A DNA stretch of 64,000 bases from Providencia rustigianii DSM 4541 (GTDB lineage: Bacteria > Pseudomonadota > Gammaproteobacteria > Enterobacterales > Enterobacteriaceae), in assembly GCF_000156395.1 (NCBI RefSeq), contig NZ_GG703819.1, positions 714,476 to 778,475 of the forward strand, in the 5' to 3' direction. The position numbers and the translations under genes are program-made. Every line of letters begins with the position of its first letter. Position 1 is the first letter of the stretch. Under the pieces are notes generated by a model. The model saw nothing but the letters and a program-made list of their open reading frames with translations. It was not told where the DNA came from and did not search any database. Positions 20,983 through 29,469 of the stretch are shown piece by piece.

Positions 20983-21010
20983 AGCCAGTATTTATACTGG
21001 CTCTTTTTTA
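20983..21010 (+). terminator. Strong intrinsic terminator before a secreted-protein gene
   Basis: AGCCAGTA and TACTGGCT form an 8-bp stem with a TTTA loop, then CTTTTTTAT. It lies about 200 bases after the DinI-like gene, which already has its own hairpin, so it may end a separate short transcript. Confidence 0.8.
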
Positions 21011-21107
21011 TGAATTGATGCTAAAAAACCCTCTGAGATTATGATTTACGTCCCAGTCTGCTATAGTCTCTACAGACCCACATTCATTACAAATCAGAGG
21101 TATGCCT

Positions 21108-21479
21108 ATGAAACGTTTATTATTAGCACTATTTTTAAGCCCTGTTATTGCCTTAGCAGCCAACGAGCCTTTAAATATTAGTGAACTAGCTAAAGACTAT
21201 TGTGATGCAACAGGGCAAGCACTGCATAACGCATACGGCACTAATAAAAGCAGTAGCGAGCTGACTAGCAATACCATCACAAAGCTCAAAAGTGAAAATG
21301 TGGATTTAAAACTATTGCAAACCACTGAAGCAGAATTACGTCAGAATTTAATGGCAGCCATTGATGGGGTACGAAAAAACAAATCTAAATTTGCATCTGA
21401 TGCAGAATTTAATAAATCACTGAATGATTCAATAGCTGCGTGTAAAATCCAAACTGAGCTATTACTGAATAAATCATAA
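21108..21479 (+). CDS. Secreted protein of unknown function, two cysteines
   Basis: I do not recognise this 123-residue protein. A clear signal peptide (KRLLLALFLSPVIALAA) is followed by a mature part of about 105 residues, mostly charged and helical. It has two Cys residues, one near the mature N-terminus (DYCDAT) and one near the C-terminus (AACKI), which could form a disulfide in the periplasm. The start is ATG 21108, seven bases after AGAGG; the in-frame ATG six bases upstream is too close to that site. Confidence 0.65.
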   Translation: MKRLLLALFLSPVIALAANEPLNISELAKDYCDATGQALHNAYGTNKSSSELTSNTITKLKSENVDLKLLQTTEAELRQNLMAAIDGVRKNKSKFASDAEFNKSLNDSIAACKIQTELLLNKS

Positions 21480-21495
21480 TAACTTATAAATAGAA

Positions 21496-21520
21496 TGTGC
21501 CCTGACGGACTATGGGCACA
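21496..21520. terminator. Hairpin between convergent small genes
   Basis: TGTGCCC and GGGCACA form a 7-bp stem. On the minus strand it is followed by TTCTATTTAT, so it more likely serves the 21530-21904 gene. Confidence 0.5.
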
Positions 21521-21529
21521 TCAACAAAG

Positions 21530-21904
21530 TTACTCTTTCGACTTTTCACAAATGGTGGTAATTGCGGTACGTAACTCTGGCGTTTCGCTAACAATTAACT
21601 GATTATGCTCTGAAAAAACACCTTCCTGAACATTGATACTAGCAACAAATGGCAGCTTTTCATCTTGTTGTTTAACTTGATAAAAACCACAAACTCGATA
21701 GCTTTCTCCATCTTTAAATTCGCTTTTCAATACGATATTTACATCAGTAAAGATAATGGAGCTTCCTGTACCTAACTTGCTCTCAACAAGTTTTTCGGCA
21801 CTTTTTTTAATATCCGAATCCCCAATACTTGTATAAAACTGGTAACCAAATGCGCCAACTGCCAGTAATATAATAATCAATAGCTTACTTTTTATTCGTT
21901 TCAA
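21530..21904 (-). CDS. Membrane-anchored or secreted protein of unknown function
   Basis: A 124-residue protein with a basic N-terminus and one hydrophobic helix (about residues 8-23), then a soluble domain outside the inner membrane. Two Cys residues (YRVCGFYQ and TTICEKS) could pair. Its layout resembles the lipoprotein at 25497-25901: an N-terminal anchor, a helix with a KxVxxxL pattern, a central CG motif (VCGFYQ here, YCGEVF there), and a C-terminal helix with Cys. I infer they may be distant paralogues. No function is assigned. Confidence 0.6.
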   Translation of the reverse strand: MKRIKSKLLIIILLAVGAFGYQFYTSIGDSDIKKSAEKLVESKLGTGSSIIFTDVNIVLKSEFKDGESYRVCGFYQVKQQDEKLPFVASINVQEGVFSEHNQLIVSETPELRTAITTICEKSKE

Positions 21905-22212
21905 ACTGCGATCCTTTTCAGGTTATAAAATCTAACAGATATAGCTATATTAACATTTTTGCTATTGTCTTTATAAGCTTTACCTAATTAGTGCAGCACA
22001 AAAAGTACGATCCATCTCCCATAGATAGAACATAATAAAAATTCATTTTTTATTTATTTATAAATAACTAGTTTAATTAACAAGAAATTAGCATTATGAA
22101 GAAATAATGAATGACTGTGAGTACAATAAGAATAATCTCTATAATTAAGTAAATTGAATTGCTTAAATATATTTAAATGGCAAATTAAATATAAAGACAA
22201 AGGAGATAAAAT
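21905..22212. other. AT-rich spacer
   Basis: 308 bases between divergent small genes, holding their promoters. I see no RNA signature or further reading frame. Confidence 0.4.
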
Positions 22213-22554
22213 ATGAAACTTTCAAAATCTATTATTATTGCTAGTAGTTTATTGGCCATTAGCTTTTCAACTTTTGCATATCATGGTAATGGTACTGGAC
22301 ATGGTTCTTGGCCTAATCATAACAACCATACTCAAGCTCAATATGAACGCCCATGCAGTAACTATGCAGATGGACGACACTCTGGTCGCCATCAAGCTGC
22401 TATGCAATACTCTACAACGATTCAAACAACTCAACCCGAAGAAACACTGAAAAAAATCAGCTCTGATCTACCAAAAGGTGAAAATGGTAAACAATACAGA
22501 GTACATGTTGCAGTTATAGATGCGGAGACTAATGCTCCAATTCAAAATCAATAA
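22213..22554 (+). CDS. Histidine-rich secreted small protein
   Basis: A 113-residue protein that I do not recognise. A signal peptide (about residues 1-22, ending FAYHG) is followed by a His/Gly/Asn-rich segment, HGNGTGHGSWPNHNNHTQ, a second His cluster in DGRHSGRHQ, and a more ordinary C-terminal part (EETLKKISSDLPKGENGKQ and YRVHVAVID). The histidines suggest metal binding in the periplasm; this is inference. AAAGGAG lies at good distance from the ATG. A long hairpin follows. Confidence 0.6.
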   Translation: MKLSKSIIIASSLLAISFSTFAYHGNGTGHGSWPNHNNHTQAQYERPCSNYADGRHSGRHQAAMQYSTTIQTTQPEETLKKISSDLPKGENGKQYRVHVAVIDAETNAPIQNQ

Positions 22555-22560
22555 ATATTA

Positions 22561-22595
22561 TTTAAAGTGAGAAGAGATAATCTTCTCACTTTAAA
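22561..22595 (+). terminator. Long hairpin after the His-rich gene
   Basis: A perfect 15-bp stem (22561-22575 with 22581-22595) with a 5-base loop; the following T-run is weak. The remaining bases up to 22967 are AT-rich with no gene seen. Confidence 0.65.
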
Positions 22596-22967
22596 TTGTC
22601 CTTTCAAAAAGATTATCTTTTTAAAATAAATTTATTCTTAATAGCATCTTTAGTAAATGTTGATTTTCAATGTGGCGTTAACATACTTTCACTTATATTT
22701 GATAATTAATCGGTTATCCCCCTCTTAATCCACTTAGTTATTTGTATTTCTCTGAAATAGCCCATTTATCACCTCATCGGTAACTTTCTGAGAAATATTG
22801 TTGAAGAGATGAATATTTAACCAGTTAACACAACATGAAGACCATGCATTTCCAGCGATAAAAACAACAAGAGCGAATAAAAAATCACTTTATTAACATA
22901 TTTATTTACATTGCAATTATTTTAAGTAATCTAGTAACACAACGTAAATATATTGCAGGAACACTTC

Positions 22968-24119
22968 ATGGATCGTCGTTCATTCTTAAAAACAAGCTCA
23001 CTTATCGCTGGTGGTTTAGCAATAAACTCCGTTTTAAATCAGGCAAATGCAAAGACAATCTCTGTTATCAAACCAAGTGCAGAGCATCCTTTACTGCTTA
23101 ATTTCAACGAAAACTCTCTCGGTATGTCACCAAAAGCTCAAGCAGCAGTCGTGGAATCTCTACCAGGCTCTTTTCGTTACCCTGATGCTGCCAGATCAGA
23201 GTTGATTGAAAATTTAGGTGCTATGCATAACTTATCGGACAAGCATATTTCCATAGGTAATGGCTCATCGGAAACCATTCAAGCAGCGGTAGCCATGCTG
23301 GCAAATAAGGCGAGAAAACAAAATTTAAAAATTCAATTAGTTACCCCAGATCCAACGTTTAATTATGCAGAACTCTACTCTCTACCTTTAGATATTGAAA
23401 TCAAAAAAGTTCCACTGAGTGCCGACCTCTCTTTTAACTTAGAAAAAATGGAAGAGATCGCAAATAATTTTGATGGACTCTCTATTATTTATATCTGCAA
23501 TCCTAACAATCCAACCGCAATGATCACACCACATAGCCCATTAGATCGTTGGATGAAAAAAGTTACCGATAAGCAATTTTTTATTGTAGATGAGGCATAT
23601 GCCGAATTCGTTGAAGATCCACAGTTTATTAGCGCTATAGAATTAGTAAAAAAAGGTCAAAATAATCTTATTGTGACCAGAACTTTTTCTAAAATATATG
23701 CCTTAGCAGGATTACGTGTGGGTTATGGTATTGCAACTCCAGATATTATCGCTGCAGTTGATGAATTTAATTCAATTGATAATACCAATACAGCTGGAGC
23801 CGCAGCAGCTATCGCATCATTAAAAGATAAGCAATTTATTGCGTATAGCTTGAAATCAAATAACCTTTCTCGCAAGATTGTCGAACAGGCATTAAATGAC
23901 CTTGGATTAGAATATGCGCCATCTCAAGCTAATTTTATTTTCCACAAAGTTAAAGGTGATGTGAAAACGTATAAGCAACGAATGCAAGAAGCTAACATCA
24001 TGGTAGGAAGAGAATTCCCACCTGTTGTAGGCTGGAATCGCCTCACTCTAGGAACTCCTGAAGAAATGGAACAGTTTGTTCTTGTATTAAAAGAGTTTCG
24101 TCAAAAAGGCTGGGTATAA
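22968..24119 (+). CDS. Tat-exported PLP-dependent aminotransferase (class I/II, HisC-like)
   Basis: A 383-residue fold-type I aminotransferase. The first residues DRRSFLKTSS are a textbook twin-arginine signal, followed by a hydrophobic stretch and ANA cleavage near residue 28. The catalytic core is complete: NPNNPT (178-183), Asp208 in VDEAY for the pyridine nitrogen, the Schiff-base Lys242 in TFSKIYALAGLR, and an Arg near NRLTLGT for the substrate carboxylate or phosphate. The general pattern is that of histidinol-phosphate aminotransferases, but export makes a role in histidine synthesis unlikely. The start is ATG 22968 with AGGA seven bases ahead; an in-frame TTG at 22953 lacks one. Substrate unknown. 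Confidence 0.8.
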   Translation: MDRRSFLKTSSLIAGGLAINSVLNQANAKTISVIKPSAEHPLLLNFNENSLGMSPKAQAAVVESLPGSFRYPDAARSELIENLGAMHNLSDKHISIGNGSSETIQAAVAMLANKARKQNLKIQLVTPDPTFNYAELYSLPLDIEIKKVPLSADLSFNLEKMEEIANNFDGLSIIYICNPNNPTAMITPHSPLDRWMKKVTDKQFFIVDEAYAEFVEDPQFISAIELVKKGQNNLIVTRTFSKIYALAGLRVGYGIATPDIIAAVDEFNSIDNTNTAGAAAAIASLKDKQFIAYSLKSNNLSRKIVEQALNDLGLEYAPSQANFIFHKVKGDVKTYKQRMQEANIMVGREFPPVVGWNRLTLGTPEEMEQFVLVLKEFRQKGWV

Positions 24120-24123
24120 ATTG

Positions 24124-24158
24124 AAAACTCCTTCTACTAGATAGAAGGAGTTTTCCTT
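24124..24158. terminator. Bidirectional terminator
   Basis: AAAACTCCTTCT and AGAAGGAGTTTT form a perfect 12-bp stem between the convergent aminotransferase and DUF486 genes, with T-runs on both sides. Confidence 0.82.
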
Positions 24159-24502
24159 CAAAATGGCCCTTTAAAAATAAAGAAAGCACCTGCAAATATC
24201 AGTATAAAACCAATAATATGATTGATAGTGATGCTTTCTCCCAGATACAAAACGGAGAAACCTACAAAAACACATAAGGTGATAACCTCTTGCATCGTTT
24301 TTAACTCAGCAGCACTATAATATTGATGCCCTAAGCGATTTGCTGGCACGGCAAAACAATATTCAACAAATGCGATAAGCCAGCTAATAAAAATAACAAT
24401 ATAAAGGGGTTTGTTCGTAAACTTCAAATGGCCATACCAAGCAAACATCATGAAAACATTGGAAATAACCAATAAAATAATAGGATAAAATTTAGCTAAC
24501 AT
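24158..24502 (-). CDS. DMT-family membrane protein (DUF486)
   Basis: A 114-residue protein with four predicted helices and the DUF486 pattern: NVFMMFAWYGHLKF at the N-terminus, FVEYCFAVPANRLGH in the middle and GFILIFAGAFFIFKG at the end. DUF486 belongs to the small drug/metabolite transporter group; substrates are not established. A hairpin with a 10-bp stem (24523-24557) lies just upstream and may affect its leader. Confidence 0.8.
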   Translation of the reverse strand: MLAKFYPIILLVISNVFMMFAWYGHLKFTNKPLYIVIFISWLIAFVEYCFAVPANRLGHQYYSAAELKTMQEVITLCVFVGFSVLYLGESITINHIIGFILIFAGAFFIFKGPF

Positions 24503-24522
24503 ATTAATCAGCTCTAAAAGCT

Positions 24523-24557
24523 AAAGGTTGCTGACATTATGCAAATAAGCAGCCTTT
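24523..24557 (-). other. Inverted repeat in the leader of the DUF486 gene
   Basis: AAAGGTTGCT and AGCAGCCTTT pair over 10 bp with one G-U pair. There is no strong T-run. It could be a leader structure or a binding site; it does not show the loops of a mini-ykkC guanidine riboswitch. Confidence 0.3.
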
Positions 24558-24688
24558 ATTTCAATCATGTCATATTCTTTAAATTTACTTCAACTCATCA
24601 AAAATTAGTATTATGTAGTACAATTTAATTTACATTTATTCCATTTCAATTAGAATCCCCTCAATTAATGTATTAAAAGGTACACTTG

Positions 24689-25468
24689 ATGACTAACATT
24701 ATATCTGCAAACCAAAAAGCATGGGATAAACAAGCTGAATTACAGCAAGCATGGTCAACTCCTGTTGACTCAGCGACAATTGATGAAGCAAAGAAAGGAA
24801 ATTGGCAAATCCATTTAACCCCAACAGCACTTAATAAACAGTGGTTGGGTGATATTCAAAATAAACATATCTTATGTTTAGCATCTGCTGGAGGCCAACA
24901 AGCACCCATACTTGCCGCTGCAGGAGGAATAGTGACAGTGTTTGACCTTTCAGAAAAACAATTAGAGCAAGACAGATTAGTCGCACTACGTGATGACTTA
25001 TCCTTAAACATAATTCAAGGGGATATGCGTTCCTTACAAATATTCCCAGATAATAGCTTTGATATCATTTTTCATCCTATATCCAATTTATATATTCCAG
25101 ATGTCAATCCAGTATGGCAAGAGTGCTATCGGGTATTGAAACCTCAAGGTAAGTTATTATCTAGCTTCTTTAATCCTATCGTCTTTGTCGATGACAGAGA
25201 AAAATTAACCGATGAGCACAATATTATAAGACCGTGTTATAGAATGCCATTTTCTGAATTAGAAAATTTATCACCAGAACAAATTGAGGTAAAACAAAAA
25301 AATCAGGAAGCTTTTGTTTTTGGCCATTCATTAACAGATTTAATTGGTGGGCAGATAAGAGTAGGATTTACCATTACAGGTTTTCAAGAGGATTGGCAAC
25401 CTAACCCTCGATTTGTTATTGATAATTACTTGCCAACATTCCTAGCAACACTAGCAATAAAAAACTAA
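24689..25468 (+). CDS. Class I SAM-dependent methyltransferase
   Basis: A 259-residue protein with a Rossmann-type methyltransferase core. Motif I is ILCLASAGGQQAPILAAAG, motif II is VTVFDLSEKQL, and motif post-II is DMRSL followed by the DNSFDIIFHPISNLYI segment. This pattern is of the ubiquinone/small-molecule methyltransferase type; the substrate cannot be told. The start is ATG 24689, eight bases after AAAAGG; the in-frame TTG just ahead is not needed. It stands alone. Confidence 0.78.
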   Translation: MTNIISANQKAWDKQAELQQAWSTPVDSATIDEAKKGNWQIHLTPTALNKQWLGDIQNKHILCLASAGGQQAPILAAAGGIVTVFDLSEKQLEQDRLVALRDDLSLNIIQGDMRSLQIFPDNSFDIIFHPISNLYIPDVNPVWQECYRVLKPQGKLLSSFFNPIVFVDDREKLTDEHNIIRPCYRMPFSELENLSPEQIEVKQKNQEAFVFGHSLTDLIGGQIRVGFTITGFQEDWQPNPRFVIDNYLPTFLATLAIKN

Positions 25469-25496
25469 ACTGGTGAATAACCTCCCACACTGATCC

Positions 25497-25901
25497 TTAC
25501 AATTTACGATCCTCACAATAACGTTCCCAAATTGCAGTAAATTGCTCTGGTGGGATAATATCATCTATTTGTTCAATTAAAGGAATTGAAATTGAAGTAT
25601 TACCTTCAACATTTTGATATACCCTAACAATAAACCGTCTATAGCTATTGGACAGTTCATCTTCAAAACCAAACACTTCCCCACAATAATAGCCTGTTTC
25701 ATCTCCACGTGAATTTTTCGTAAGCATATGATACTCAAAATTTTTATAGGTCGCCGCTTCGGGATAATCTAAAAAATCTTTGACTACATTTTTTACTTTA
25801 CTTTCAGTATTAACTTTTGCTGATGATGAAAGGTCAGTCATCAAACCGGCTATATATGCGCAGCCCGCAACTAACAATAATATCAATGATCTTAGCAACA
25901 T
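25497..25901 (-). CDS. Putative lipoprotein of unknown function
   Basis: A 134-residue protein. The N-terminus LLLVAGC is a good lipobox with the lipid-bearing Cys14. The mature domain has the central motif YYCGEVFGF and a C-terminal ERYCEDRKL, so two further Cys may pair. It may be a distant paralogue of the protein at 21530-21904. Function unknown. Confidence 0.62.
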   Translation of the reverse strand: MLLRSLILLLVAGCAYIAGLMTDLSSSAKVNTESKVKNVVKDFLDYPEAATYKNFEYHMLTKNSRGDETGYYCGEVFGFEDELSNSYRRFIVRVYQNVEGNTSISIPLIEQIDDIIPPEQFTAIWERYCEDRKL

Positions 25902-26049
25902 GTTTCACAACGCGATTTATTAAGAAATATTTCGAATTATTATAATTGGTATGAAAATATTTGCGATGACATTATTCTTTAACGATGAACTTCCCTTCAG
26001 ATCCGATATAAAAATTTGTTATATTGACGAATTTAGCATTAAACCCTAA

Positions 26050-26388
26050 TCATTGTAGCTGAGTCCAAATATAAACTAAACATATCGCAGTAATTACCCA
26101 AATCAGTGTCGCTACACTTAAACAAACCCATGGACTCCATCGAGTAGCAAACAAATAGACAGTGAGCAAATACATTGCATAGGGAATTAAAGACCATAAG
26201 CCAAACAGCGCTGTTTTTCGTAAGGCTTCACCTCCTTGTTCTTGCACCACAATCACATGCGCAATTAATGCAAAAGTTGGGAATAATGGAACTAAGCCTG
26301 CAATATAATAGACCTTACTACGAGAAAAAAGAGCTATAACCAGAACAGCTAATGCGCCAAATAAGCATTTGATTAGAAGTGAAAACAT
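26050..26388 (-). CDS. glpM: GlpM family membrane protein
   Basis: A 112-residue protein with four predicted helices. The segment YYIAGLVPLFPTFALIAHVIV is nearly identical to E. coli GlpM. The role of GlpM is poorly defined. The start is ATG 26388, preceded by TTGAG at a good distance and matching the E. coli N-terminus; an ATG and an upstream start that would add 6 to 19 residues are less likely. Confidence 0.82.
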   Translation of the reverse strand: MFSLLIKCLFGALAVLVIALFSRSKVYYIAGLVPLFPTFALIAHVIVVQEQGGEALRKTALFGLWSLIPYAMYLLTVYLFATRWSPWVCLSVATLIWVITAICLVYIWTQLQ

Positions 26389-26608
26389 AATGGACTCAAG
26401 TGTCATTCTACGATTTGGTTGATTATCTCTTAAAATGTATGGCATTAACGTGTTGTTAGTATCATAACAGCAATAAAGCCTAAGCCTTACTTATCATATG
26501 ATTAAATAAATCATTGTATTACGAATTATATGTTTATACCTGGTTGAATATCTTTTACAGTTAATCTGATATAACGTTATTAACTAAATTTGAAAAAAAG
26601 AGCTAAAA

Positions 26609-27451
26609 ATGACAATAAATATTTCTGTTCTCGTTGATAACAATACCCTAATAGATAGTTACTTTTGTGGTGAGCCTGGTGTTTGCTACTACATCGAGGC
26701 TGATGGAAAAAAAATATTATTTGATACTGGTTATTCTGATGTATTCATTGAGAATGCTAATATTCTTAATATCGATTTATCCTATATTACCGATCTAGTC
26801 TTATCCCATGGTCACAATGACCATACTTGGGGAATCAACCATTTAATCCAATATCTAGACCGACGTAACCTCGAATCCCAACAAACTAAAAAGCTTATTT
26901 GTCATCCTAATGCGTTGTTACCTAAAAACTATAAAACTAAGGTCATTGGCGCGAATACACCCAGAAATGTTCTCACAGCCTATTTTGATTTAGTTGAAAC
27001 ACAAAATACTTACTATATTTCTGATAATGTTATTTTTCTTGGTCAAATCCCGAGAAATAATGCATTTGAAGGAAAAGATCCAATTGGTAAAACCGTAGAC
27101 CAAGAAAATAATTGTGTTGATGACTATGTACTTGATGATACCGCTCTAGCAATTACAACATCGGAAGGCTTAATTGTGATTACAGGATGTTCACATTCAG
27201 GTATTTGTAATATTGTTGAGTATGCAAAGCAAGTGACCAAAGTGGATAAAATTATCACCGTTATAGGTGGTTTTCATCTACAGCACGCCTCTGATAATTT
27301 ACTAAACCAAACTAGTCATTATTTTAAACAGCAAAATTTATCACAAATCCATCCATGCCATTGCACCGATTTAGCTGCAAAAATACATTTAGCTACATAT
27401 ATTCCGGTTAAAGAAGTGGGGTCTGGGATGCAATTAACCTATCCTGCATAA
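26609..27451 (+). CDS. MBL-fold metallo-hydrolase (COG1237 type)
   Basis: A 280-residue metallo-beta-lactamase-fold protein. Metal ligands are visible: the HGHNDHTWG motif near residue 68, a second His in GCSHSGI, and a C-terminal HPCHCTD segment. The GEPGVCYYIEADGKKILFDTG opening is typical of the COG1237 group, some members of which act in pterin or methanopterin-type pathways; others are unassigned. No role can be fixed here. A 10-bp inverted repeat follows the gene. Confidence 0.78.
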   Translation: MTINISVLVDNNTLIDSYFCGEPGVCYYIEADGKKILFDTGYSDVFIENANILNIDLSYITDLVLSHGHNDHTWGINHLIQYLDRRNLESQQTKKLICHPNALLPKNYKTKVIGANTPRNVLTAYFDLVETQNTYYISDNVIFLGQIPRNNAFEGKDPIGKTVDQENNCVDDYVLDDTALAITTSEGLIVITGCSHSGICNIVEYAKQVTKVDKIITVIGGFHLQHASDNLLNQTSHYFKQQNLSQIHPCHCTDLAAKIHLATYIPVKEVGSGMQLTYPA

Positions 27452-27467
27452 TGATGATATCAATCCA

Positions 27468-27506
27468 TATGTAGTTAATATTTTTAGATTTAGTACTAAC
27501 TACATA
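27468..27506. terminator. Weak inverted repeat between convergent genes
   Basis: TATGTAGTTA and TAACTACATA form a 10-bp stem with a 19-base loop between the MBL-fold and NTF2-like genes. Confidence 0.4.
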
Positions 27507-27524
27507 TTCTATTTCTTAAAATTT

Positions 27525-27914
27525 TTATACCCGTGATCCTAAATCACTATCATGTTTTGAACCTGATAACATTCTCGTTAACTCTTCACAACGGATAATT
27601 TTTTCATTGCCCAATTGAAAGCTAGCAAATACCTCAAATTCACTGACTGAGCCATCATTTTTAATTGCACGCGCTATATGCTGTGTATGCACACAGTTAT
27701 CGCCTTCAGCTATCGATTTGATTGTGACCGTGATACTTTTAGTCGCTTCTTTTAATACATTCAAGTGCTCATAAAACTCTTCAAAATCAATCTGTTTTCC
27801 ATCAACAATTTGTATATAATCTGTGGAAAAATATTTTTTAACAATCGCCAAATTACCTATATCTTTCCCTAACACAGTGGTTAAAGCTTGTTTTACAAGC
27901 ATCATCTTATTCAT
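27525..27914 (-). CDS. SnoaL/NTF2-like fold protein
   Basis: A 129-residue protein of the nuclear-transport-factor-2-like superfamily: a first helix with VKQALTTVLG, then YFSTDYIQIVDGKQIDFEEFYEHLNVL, then strands around HTQHIARAIKNDGSVSEFEVFASFQ. Such proteins are small isomerases, cyclases or binding proteins; the activity is unknown. The start is ATG 27914 with AGAGGA well placed; the longer frame has no ribosome site. Confidence 0.65.
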   Translation of the reverse strand: MNKMMLVKQALTTVLGKDIGNLAIVKKYFSTDYIQIVDGKQIDFEEFYEHLNVLKEATKSITVTIKSIAEGDNCVHTQHIARAIKNDGSVSEFEVFASFQLGNEKIIRCEELTRMLSGSKHDSDLGSRV

Positions 27915-28147
27915 CGTATCCTCTTTTTTTATTTTCCCGCTTTGTTTACTTGTATATTCGGGCTTATTTAACGTTTTCAACCCCGCCAAGAAAAACAATA
28001 AAATTTATCTGCATAAGAACATCCAATTCATATCATCGAAATAAACTTATTGAATACTAAAAATAAAAGGTTTACAAAGAAGTAACCAGACTTTTATTAA
28101 AATCGATTTGGCGATTTTTTGGCATATATCAAAATAAGACGACCCGA

Positions 28148-28672
28148 TTGCTACACTGCTTTATTTTTATACTTGTCATAACTCAAATTATTATCAGCAA
28201 TTGGATGCAAGTAACAAAGGCAGGACTCATTCCAACAGACGGATACTCGTTCTATTTTACATGGATTCATATTGGGATAGGCTTTTGTCTGCTATTCCTA
28301 GCCGCCTTCCTAATACTCGTGTGTTTTTCTAATCGAGGATTTCGTTATTTTTTCCCTTATTTATGGGGAGATTTTACTCAAATAAAAAATGATATTACGT
28401 TATTATTTAAATTAAAATTACCAGAAAGTTCTCCAAGAGGTTTAGCCACAACGATACAAGGATTAGGTCTAGGAGCTTTAGCTATCGTCGTTTTATCTGG
28501 AGTAATTTGGTTTATTTTATGGCTACAAAATTCAGCATTAGCGCCAGAAGCTCGCAACATACATAAAACGCTCACAGGACTCATTGAAGCCTATATCATT
28601 GGTCATGGCTTGATGGGTTTACTGCATTTCATTCTATGGAAAAACAACAGCTCCAAATCTGAAAACCATTAA
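28148..28672 (+). CDS. Cytochrome b561-like membrane protein, start uncertain
   Basis: A 174-residue protein with four predicted helices and His residues placed as haem b ligands: LLHCFIF in helix 1, WIHIGIG in helix 2, NIHKTL and GHGLMGLLHFILW near the end. This is the layout of cytochrome b561/diheme cytochrome b proteins that move electrons from quinol or serve a partner protein. The only conventional start is TTG 28148 without a ribosome site. The frame stays open upstream to base 28067 and would add residues such as NKTTRLLHCF typical of the family, with AAAAGG at 28065. The true start may be unusual or the 5' end damaged. Confidence 0.6.
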   Translation: MLHCFIFILVITQIIISNWMQVTKAGLIPTDGYSFYFTWIHIGIGFCLLFLAAFLILVCFSNRGFRYFFPYLWGDFTQIKNDITLLFKLKLPESSPRGLATTIQGLGLGALAIVVLSGVIWFILWLQNSALAPEARNIHKTLTGLIEAYIIGHGLMGLLHFILWKNNSSKSENH

Positions 28673-28683
28673 TAATAATGTAT

Positions 28684-28710
28684 AAATAGTCCCAACAAGG
28701 GGCTATTTTA
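28684..28710 (+). terminator. Terminator after the cytochrome b561-like gene
   Basis: AAATAG-T-CCC pairs with GGG-G-CTATTT, followed by TATC. It sits between convergent genes. Confidence 0.6.
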
Positions 28711-29469
28711 TCAATAAAAGATTACCTCTGTTGTGCTTCTTTTGTTTAATTTTATGGTTTTACCATTTGGCGTTAATGTAAGTACAAAATTACATTTATA
28801 GGATACTCCTCGCTTATCATATTCACATTTAGTATCTGCAATAAGTGCGGATTGATTCATCACTTTAACTTCGAGAAGTACATCATAAGGTTTAGCGGGA
28901 TCTTTATCATACTCAACCACTGTCTCTGAAAATACTTTATTTTCACTGTAATAAGTGATTGCATACAGCCGATTATCTTTATCATAGTGATATTCATTTA
29001 ACTTAATATTTGGACTTTTAATCATAGAGCCTTTGATAAAACCATCATCATTATATTCATACAATAACTTACCATTCGAATCTTTTTTAGATAAAACTAG
29101 GCAATCCTTGCCTATTTCCATTTCAACTGGTCCATTAATATCTTCTCCGATAAGTTTATCTTTAACTCTTTTTACGAATAACTCATTATGAATACTATTG
29201 ATATACTCATCTTTTACTTGGCTCAAAGAAAATTCATCAATGCATCCATCACGCCCAATTTTTAAATTGGAAATATAATTTATTGAGTTATCCTCATTAT
29301 AAATCGTTGATTTTACTTCTTTTACATTACCTTTGACGGGATTGAAATCATACATTTGTGCCATATTAAATACGACAGGGTTATATTTTTGTTCTGACAT
29401 TGCTGTAGCTTTAAATGGTATCAATATTGCCACAGTATAGGCAACTACCGGTAATATTTCGATTTTCAT
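28711..29469 (-). CDS. YnfC-like exported protein, copy 1
   Basis: A 252-residue exported protein. The N-terminal signal (about residues 1-24) has no Cys, so it is a Sec substrate but not a lipoprotein. The rest follows E. coli YnfC (UPF0257 lipoprotein): MAQMYDFNPVKGNVKEV matches the YnfC region with DFDPLRGPVK, then the Cys in GRDGCIDEF, the late pair in CEYDKRGVSYKCNF, and the C-terminal aromatic end VIFY. Function of the family is unknown. It is a tandem paralogue of the next gene. No strong ribosome site is seen: an AGGGG lies about 11 bases ahead. Confidence 0.75.
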   Translation of the reverse strand: MKIEILPVVAYTVAILIPFKATAMSEQKYNPVVFNMAQMYDFNPVKGNVKEVKSTIYNEDNSINYISNLKIGRDGCIDEFSLSQVKDEYINSIHNELFVKRVKDKLIGEDINGPVEMEIGKDCLVLSKKDSNGKLLYEYNDDGFIKGSMIKSPNIKLNEYHYDKDNRLYAITYYSENKVFSETVVEYDKDPAKPYDVLLEVKVMNQSALIADTKCEYDKRGVSYKCNFVLTLTPNGKTIKLNKRSTTEVIFY

